DNA from: Rhodopirellula islandica
GTDB lineage: Bacteria > Planctomycetota > Planctomycetia > Pirellulales > Pirellulaceae
NCBI RefSeq assembly: GCF_001027925.1
Contig: NZ_LECT01000044.1
Location: 372,001-436,000, forward strand
Length of the DNA stretch: 64,000 nt
Reading direction: 5' to 3'
The notes beneath the pieces were generated by a model. It worked only from the letters and a program-made list of their open reading frames with translations. It searched no databases and was not told where the DNA came from. The translations under genes were made by a program, and so were the position numbers. Of this stretch, positions 17,845 through 26,100 are shown one piece after another; positions within the stretch are counted from its first letter, which is position 1; the number at the start of each line of letters is the position of its first letter.

Positions 17845-19593
17845 TTAGTTGGGAGGGGTGCAGCCCTCGGATTGTGCGAGTGGTAGCGAGACGACTTGGC
17901 TTTGGGTGGCCATGGCTGGCATGTCGGCGACGCTTCGTGGGTATTTGGCGTGGTGCTTGGCGAAGTCGATGGAGACATCGAGGGCCTCCAGCATCTTCTG
18001 GGTTTGCAGATCAAAATGCAGGAAGCTGCCCATGACCGTGTGGGCGTACTCGAACTTGGTCGGTCCCATCATCGCTGCACGAACGAAGTTGCGGATGTAG
18101 AGCGACCGCGTGCGTTTGTCGCGAAGCATTCGCCAGGCGATGGTCCGGAACCCCTTGAACATACGGCGGAATTCCCACGCGTTGGGCACGTGTTTGTTGA
18201 CGATTTTGATTCGCGCCGCTGTGTCGATCACCCGGTCCATGAAGGCTCGCGGCGAGTAGACGTTTTCAATGATGTTGCGAAGCTCTTGGTAGATCTCCAC
18301 TCGATCTCGTGTGGTGACGAAGTTCATTCCGCTGATCGTTTGATCCTTGGACTCCACACTTCGAAGCTCGTACTTTGCGCCCGTGTCTTGAATCCAATTG
18401 TGTTCGGAATCAATCAAACGGCGTTCTTTGGATAGCCGCCGGGTGAGCTGTGTGTTGGGGAGCGCTGACAACAATCCAACCATCGATAGTGTGATGCCGC
18501 TTTCTTGGATGAAGCGGATCATGGGGACATCGGTGCCCGGTTTGTCGGTGTCAAATCCGATGATCAACCCGGCCGCGACGGAGATCCCGTGGTCGTAGAT
18601 CGTTCGCACTCGATCGATGATCGGATGCACCGTGTTAATTCGTTTTTGCGTGTGAATCAGCGTTTCTTCATCGGGTGATTCGATTCCCAGGAAGACATAG
18701 CGGAACTGGACGTCTCGCATCAGTTCCAGCAATTCTTTGTCGTCGGCCAGGTTGATGCTGGCTTCGGTGGAGAACACAAACGGGTAATTGTGCTCTTCGT
18801 TCCATTGCTTGAGTGCAACCAGCAACGGTTTGATGAGTTTGCGATTGCCGATGAAGTTGTCGTCCGTGAAGTCGACCCAGCCTCGGTAGCCCAAGTCATA
18901 GAGTCGTTGCAGTTCGGCGAGGAACTGATCGGGATTTTTGACGCGAGGACGCCGGCCGAACAGCTCGATGATGTCGCAGAATTCGCAGTTGTACGGGCAG
19001 CCTCGGGAGGATTGTACCCCGACGTGCAGGTAGTCATTGAAGTCCACCAAGTCGAAACGCGGCGTCGGCGTCGTGGTCACATCGGGTTTGTGCGGTGATT
19101 CAAATTGACCTTTGGGATTGCCATCTCGCCAGGCATCCAGCCACATCGGAATGGTCAGTTCACCTTCGCCAACGACGACCGCATCGGCGTCTTGGTAAAT
19201 CTGTGGTTGGCTGGTTGGGTCCGGTCCACCGACGACGACGAACTTTCCCTCCGCGTTGGCGCGTTCCACCCAGTGCAGGATGCCAGGTTGCTGGGGCAGC
19301 ATGCCGCCGGTGCAAATCACGTCGGCCCATTCCCAATCGGATTCCTCCACTGGCGCGACGTTCTGGTCCGCGATCCGAAACTCCCATTGCTGGGGCAACA
19401 AGGCCGCGACGGTCATCAGGCCCAGTGGCGGGGCGGTGGCTTTCGCGCCAATGGCTTTGGCGCTTTCAACGAAATTCCAATAGTTCGTTTGTTCGAAGCA
19501 GGGCTGAATCATCAGGCAACGAACGGGCGAATCGGGGCTCTCGGGCAATCTGGGTGATGCCGGCAACCGGGACGGATTGGGCGTCGAATGCAT
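17845..19593 (-). CDS. B12-binding-domain radical SAM protein (DUF4070 type)
   Basis: The product has 582 residues. The N-terminal Rossmann-like cobalamin-binding domain spans about residues 25-160 (APPLGLMTVAALLP, ICTGGML, VVVGGPDPTSQP). The radical SAM core begins with RGCPYNCEFCD; Cys199, Cys203 and Cys206 bind the 4Fe-4S cluster. A C-terminal helical region (VYSPRAFMDRV onward) matches the DUF4070-type extension found in HpnP-like and related enzymes. Such class B proteins often methylate unreactive carbons of lipids or natural products, but other reactions occur. It is divergent from the megasynthase at 20105, so a shared lipid pathway is possible, not shown. Confidence 0.88.
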   Translation of the reverse strand: MHSTPNPSRLPASPRLPESPDSPVRCLMIQPCFEQTNYWNFVESAKAIGAKATAPPLGLMTVAALLPQQWEFRIADQNVAPVEESDWEWADVICTGGMLPQQPGILHWVERANAEGKFVVVGGPDPTSQPQIYQDADAVVVGEGELTIPMWLDAWRDGNPKGQFESPHKPDVTTTPTPRFDLVDFNDYLHVGVQSSRGCPYNCEFCDIIELFGRRPRVKNPDQFLAELQRLYDLGYRGWVDFTDDNFIGNRKLIKPLLVALKQWNEEHNYPFVFSTEASINLADDKELLELMRDVQFRYVFLGIESPDEETLIHTQKRINTVHPIIDRVRTIYDHGISVAAGLIIGFDTDKPGTDVPMIRFIQESGITLSMVGLLSALPNTQLTRRLSKERRLIDSEHNWIQDTGAKYELRSVESKDQTISGMNFVTTRDRVEIYQELRNIIENVYSPRAFMDRVIDTAARIKIVNKHVPNAWEFRRMFKGFRTIAWRMLRDKRTRSLYIRNFVRAAMMGPTKFEYAHTVMGSFLHFDLQTQKMLEALDVSIDFAKHHAKYPRSVADMPAMATQSQVVSLPLAQSEGCTPPN

Positions 19594-20104
19594 GATCGCA
19601 GGTCTAGCTGAGAGAGGAAATCAGGAGCAGAGCAAAGCCGAATCAATCTTGGATGTTCGAGTGAACATGCTTCCATGGGTCTCAATCAAACTAGTCTCTT
19701 TGGGTGGGGCAGCCAAACCAGAAACCTGTTTTCAACGTGAATTTCGTGATTTAGCGAAGTGGACAGATTGGTGCGGCTGACGTGAATTGGCACTGCGGTG
19801 AACCGAAGAGCCGATGTTTTGAGGGCGGCAGGATGTCGGGCACGGACGAGTTTGGCGGGCTTGGATTCTCGATGACGCGTTGGGAAGAGGTCGCCGGTGT
19901 CAGGAGTCACGGCAGCAACGATCGCCACAATCCACTCAGCCCGCGTGATCCGATTGATTCGGATTTTTGGTTTTGGGTCATGAGGCAACGCCATCTTTTT
20001 GTGTCACGACATTTGCACCGGGGATTCGGTGAATAGACTTGGGCACTACGAAACATTTGTTCTTCAGCCATTTGAGGGCGTGCTAACACCGCCCTGCTTT
20101 CAGC
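19594..20104. other. Divergent promoter region, radical SAM / megasynthase
   Basis: About 510 bases between the divergent radical SAM and megasynthase genes. Small frames on both strands (for example 19686-19994 reverse) have no recognisable product and no supporting start signals. No clear operator-like palindrome was found by eye. The megasynthase start at 20105 lacks a strong ribosome site. Confidence 0.4.
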
Positions 20105-23100
20105 ATGTCCGACTCAGCCTATCGACGAATGCCCTTGATCACGGGAGCCAGCGGAATGCTCGGTTCTTATGTGGTGGCTGAGTTATTGCGGGGCCGGACG
20201 GAATGCGCGGTCTTGGTACGAGCGAAGGGCAAGCTCACCGCCGAGCAACGGATGGAGCAAATCCTCGGTCGATTCGAGAATGCTTGGCAAGTGTCTCTGC
20301 CACGTCCAAAGATTTTGGAAGGCGATTTGAACCGAGACGATTTGGGTTTGAAGGAGGAGTCGTGCGAGTGGGTGCGGGCCAACTGCGATCGAATTTTACA
20401 CAGTGCAGCGAGCCTGAGTTTTCTGCCGGCTGACCCGCAGGGCGACAACGAGCCCTACCGAACCAACGTCGACGGTACCCGGAACGTCGTGGCGTTTTGC
20501 CAGAAGGTTGGAATCTCGCAGTTCCACCATGTCTCCACCGCGTACGTTTGCGGCAAGCGATCGGGACGCGTGAAGGAAAGCGAAGGAACGGTCGGCCAAT
20601 CGTTTGCCAACGATTACGAACGCAGCAAGCTGATTGCGGAAGGGATCGTTCGCGAATCATTCGGCGAGTCGAGTCTCACGGTTTATCGGCCCTCGATCGT
20701 GATCGATCGAACGGGGTTGTCGCCGGTATCAGGCGATCGAACGATCTACGGTGCATTCTCGATGTACCAAATGTTGGCGTCGCGATTTGGTTTGCCCGAA
20801 GATGGGCAGTGGTTTCGCGACCTGGGGTTTTCAGGAAGCGAACGCAAGAACATTGTGGACGTGGACTGGATCGCACGAGCCATTTGCAAGGTGATGAGCA
20901 CGCCTCGATTGCATGGCCGGACGTATCATCTGACCACACGCGAGGGCACGGCAATCCAGTCCTTGGACGCGGCATTTCATTCTGCGACGACGAAGTGGTT
21001 GCAGACTCGAAAACCAGATCGGCTGAAACGACCGCGGCAACTCAGCAGCGCATCGATTGGGGCAGGCAGCGAACGGCAAGAGTTGGATCAAATGGCTGGT
21101 CCGTTTGTAAAAACGTTTTTGCCATACTTTCGAGACGATCCCATCTTTGATCGTGCAAACATCGATGACGTGATTGCAACAACGCACTTGGACGACACGC
21201 CTGAGATCGGCAGTGAGGAACTGTTGCAGATGATCGGGAACTGGTCGGCCGTTCCATCGAAAGCACCCAAGGTGGCGAAACCGGCTTCCGCGACGGGGCA
21301 ACCCAAGGCGAAACCAGCAACAGTCCAGCAAGGTGGCGATCCTGATGACTGCGTGATTTGTGGTTTTGAGGTTCGTTTGCCGGGCGGCGTTGATAGCGCA
21401 CAAGCGTTCGAGGAGATGCTGTTTGAAGGTCGTTCGGTGATCGCGCCGATGCCGGAAGATCGCTTGAACCGCGAGTTGTACTTCGAGAATCAAAAAGGCG
21501 TTCCAGGAAAGACGTACACGCAACTTGGTGGCTGTGTTTCACCTGAACCATTGGATGTTGCGGTTGAGCAGGCGATTGGGTCGCTCGGGGTATTTGATCT
21601 GACGCATCGGCAGTTTGCTCAGGTCGCGGTGGCGGCGCTCAAGGCAGCTTCGGGGACATGCCGTTTGTCGTCCGCCTCGGCACTGCATCGCACATCCGAT
21701 CGTTCGCTCGCAGTTGATCCCGTTCGGGCTGGCGTTTTTGTTGGGCACAGTGGTGGAACTGAGTTGGGCGGTCCGCTTGCCATGGCGACGATGGCAGACA
21801 CGACGATGGAGTTGGTTGACCAAGTTCCTTCGCTGCAATCCGTCGATTCTGATTCGAGAAAACAGGTCAAAGCATCGATTTCATCCGCCATTCGTCAAGA
21901 TCGGCCGCGGTATGAACCGGGGCATTCACCGGCTTTCAACGCCTATTCGGCGGCTTCTTTGGCCGCGCGACTGATGGGATTTGAAGGCCGTCGCGAGGTG
22001 ATCGATGCGGCGTGTTCGTCGTCTCTGTTGGCGCTGCAGCATGCGGCGTCCGCCATCGAAGCGAACCGGTTGGATTTGGCGGTTGTCGGTGGCGCAACGT
22101 TCAACAACGTCGACAACTTGGCGTTGTTCTCGCAGTCAGGTGCGTGCAGCGAAACGGGATCGTTCCCGTTCGACAATCGTGCCAGCGGGTTGATCAGCAG
22201 CGAAGGTTACGTGGCCGTCGTTGTGGCTCGACGAAGCGTTGCGGAGGCCAATGGGCTGCCCGTCCTGGCGACGTTGCGAGGTGTGGGTGTCGCGTCGGAT
22301 GGCAAAGGCAAAGGTCTGTGGGCGCCGCGAAGCGAAGGTCAACAAACGGCGATGCGACGCGCCGTTGATTCGGATCCGCTCAACATTGATTACTTGGAGT
22401 GCCACGCCACCAGCACGCAAGTGGGCGACGCCACTGAACTGGAAAGTTTGACTTCGCTGTTGCGAGCCAACCAAAGTCAGCAGGGTGTGTTGCCGATCGG
22501 CAGCGTCAAAAGCAACCTGGGACACTTGTTGGAAGCGGCCGGTTTGGTCGGTGTGGTGAAGTGTTTGTTGGCGATGCGTCGCGGACAGATTCCACCATCG
22601 ATCCATTTCGCTTTGCCAACCGAACGTCACGATTGGACTGACGCACCGGTTCGGATTGTTGACCGCGTGGAACCGTGGCAACAACGCACCTCCTCGGATG
22701 GTCGTGTGGCGGCGGTCAACGCGTTTGGTATCGGCGGATTGAATGCTCATGCGGTGATCGAAGAGAAGCCTTCGGTCCGCCATTCAACTTCTCAAACAAA
22801 TCAAGAAGAGGAGCCGATCGCGATTGTGGGTCGTGGTGTGGTGTTGCCAGGTGCTGCGAATCTTCAAGCATTTCGAGAGTTGTTGCAGAGCGGTCGATCG
22901 GCAATCAGCGATCCGCCGGAAGGCCGATGGGTCGGCACTCGCAGCGGAGCTTGGCTTGGTGTGAACCCAGGCTCGGATCGATCGAGTTACACGACGCCAC
23001 ATTGCCGCGGCGGATACGTTCGGGATTTCAAGTTCGATGCTCAGTCGTATCGAATCCCGCCGAAAATGGTGGCCAATGCCAACCCGGCTCAGTTGATGCT

Positions 23101-26100
23101 GATCGAGGCGGTTCGACAGGCGATGGATGAGTTCGACGGCGGGCAATGGTCCGTTGATCGCGAGCGAGTCGGCGTGGTCGTTGGAACGATTTTTGGCGGC
23201 CAGTTCAGCAACGAGTTGCAAATTGGATTGCGGTTGCCTGAGATCACTCAGCACCTCCGCCGTAGCCTGGCATCGATGGGGTGGGATGATTCAAAAACAA
23301 ATGTCGTTGCTGATGAGCTGCGAACGTTGACGCTTGAAAAGTACGGTGCTTTGCTGGATGAAACCGGCGGGTTCACGGCCAGCACGCTCGCATCGCGAAT
23401 TGCGAGAACATTTGACTTGATGGGCGGGGCGTTTGCGGTCGATGCGGACGAAGCCTCCGGCGGGTTGGCGTTGATCACTGCGATGGAGCAGTTGCATGCC
23501 GGTGCGGTTGATTTGGCGTTGTGCGGTGTGACTCAACGGGGGATGGACTTGGTCGCCTTCGAGCAACTCGCACGCAAAGAGCAACTGTTGCCATCGGGCC
23601 GCCCGGAAGATTTGCCCGACGATGGATCCCAGATCATTCCTGGCGAGGGCGTGGCGGTTTTGACGCTTCAGCGTTTGTCCGATGCCAAGGCACAGGGGCG
23701 AACCATTTTGGGCGTGTTGTCCAAGCCGACCGAGGCTTTTTCGAGTGATGTGGTGGCGGCGCGAGCCGAATCGGCTCTTCGTTCCCGGATGCCAGGATTT
23801 ATTTCTTCACAAAAGCTGGTCGGCCAAATCGGTCACTTGGGCGGCGGTCAGGGTATCATTCGTGCAATAGCGGCGACTTTGACGCCCAAGTTCAGCAGCG
23901 AGTCTTCTTCGAGCGTTTCAATTCCGATCGGAGAAGTTGCCGACGATGGATATCGGGTTAATTATAGTGTCTCCCCCCAAATGAACTATGAGCCGTCCAC
24001 TTTGCCTACCGGCGAGACTCCTTTGATTTCGACCTCACTCGTATCCACGCCGCAGCCGACTTCTTCCGTGTCGACGCGATCGCTTGCCGACGCCTTGGTG
24101 AAGGAGTCGGGGCTTGGGTCGTCGGGAACGCTCGTTGTTCGTCTGCAGTGTGCGACCTTGGAAGGGTTGCGAGTTGCTCTGAGCGAGGTTGCCTCAGGAA
24201 AGTCGGCGAGCGAAAGCTGCGTGCCGGCGTTCACTTCCTCCTCTGTGACAGCCTGTCGAGCGGTCTTGTTGGGCAAAGACGACAGCGAGTTGTCAGCAGC
24301 GGCGTCAGCGGCAATTGCAGGGCCTATTCGTCAGCAAGTCTCCGGGGTTTTGGCGAAAAAGGATGGTTGGGTTTGGCTACCAAACGCTCGCTCCAGTGAG
24401 TGTGCCAGTCCACGTGTTGGTTGGTTGTTCCCGGGGCAAGGTTCGCAGTACTCGGCTGTTCCGGCTTGGTTGGACACCAATGATTCATCTGCCAGCCGGG
24501 CGTTCTTGGACGGTTTCGATCAACAGCTGAAATCGCTTGGTTTGCCTGTGGTCTCGGATCGTCTGCACGATCCCGACTCGCAACTCGGTCGTGATGTGTG
24601 GTGGACTCAGGCGTGGGTGTTGGCAGTTGGTTCGATGTTTGCGGATTCGTTGCTGCGTCGCGGATTGCGTCCCGATGTGGTGCTGGGGCACAGCTTTGGC
24701 GAATGCACCGCCGCTTGGTGCGCTGGCGTTGTGACCACTCGGCAAGCCATCGAGTTTGCCAAGTCGCGAAGCGATAGCGTGGTGATGACGACACGTGAAC
24801 GAGGTGAATTGTTGTCGGTTCGTGGAGCGCCTTCGGCGGTCGACGCTGCTTTGCAGGGTTCCGAAATTCGCTACACCATTTCGCACCACAACTCACCGCA
24901 GCAAACCGTGATCGCTGGTGACCCCGAGCAGATGACGGCCGCGAAAAAGCAATTGGCGTCTGCTGGCATGGCGTCGGTGGTGATTCCTGTGCCGGCTGCA
25001 TTTCACACTCCCGAGATGATGCCAGCTCAAGAAATGCTGCGAGCTCGATTCACGGGCCAGAACGCGCGTCCGCCACGATTCGCGTTTTTGTCGGCGGTGT
25101 CGAATCGGTATTTGGCCGAGCCATCTGAGATCGTTGACAATTTGGTCACGCAGTTGACGCGTCCGGTGTGCTTCAGCGGTGCGACGGAGCGTTTGGTTCA
25201 CGATGGTTGCGAGTTACTGGTTGAAGTCGGCCCCAACAACGTGCTGACTCGATTGGCCACCGCAACGGTTGCTCCGCACGTGCTCTGCATGTCGGCGGAT
25301 GACCGCGGTCGCGATCCAAATCGTCAGCGACAATTGATCGAGTTGGCGTACGAGTCACTTGGTCAATCCACCCGTGCATCGAGTGAATCGGTTTCCAAAG
25401 CAAGCGCCTCCGTGGTGTCGTCACAAACTCATGTCCATCAGCCGAGCACGCTGACGGCGTCGCGGCCAGCATTCGAAGTCGTCGATGTCACCCGGCGGAG
25501 TCGACGTCAGCAGGAAGTCTCGCAGGAAGAGCCCCGTTCGGCATCTGCGCAGGACTCGGGCGTCAAGGCATCCTCTGCCGTCGCGGAATCCGTGACCGTT
25601 CATTCGGTCGGTAAGAACGGAAGTGATCATCGCAACGGAATGCAAAATGGCGATGTGGTTTCCAGTCCAATGCAGCCGATGGCAACGGTCACCACCGCGG
25701 CGAATCCTGTTGCCGACACCGGCATGCGAGAACGTCTGCAGTCCGCTCGATCGTTCTTGTTTGACCTCGTGGTCGATTTGACGGGGTACGACCCAGAGGT
25801 GATCGAGTTCGACGCGGACTTGGAAGCCGAGCTGGGTGTCGACAGCATCAAGAAGGCTCAGCTGATCGGTGAAATCGTTCAGTGGGGCAACTTGGAAGTC
25901 GACACGCAGTCCATGCGGTTGGCTCAGTTCGCTTCGCTCGACGACATCCTGCAACTGGTCGGTGATCCAGCAGGACTCGAAGACACCGAGTTGGTCTCCG
26001 CTCCAATCGATGCACGCGGGCACAACGACCAGCCCGAATCCAATCCCACAGAGGACTTCAACACCACCGCCGAATCGTTGCAACGGTTGATGATCGACTT

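Noticed and set aside
19686-19994. Reverse frame upstream of the radical SAM gene
   Set aside because: No similarity recognised, no start signal, and it sits in a divergent promoter region.
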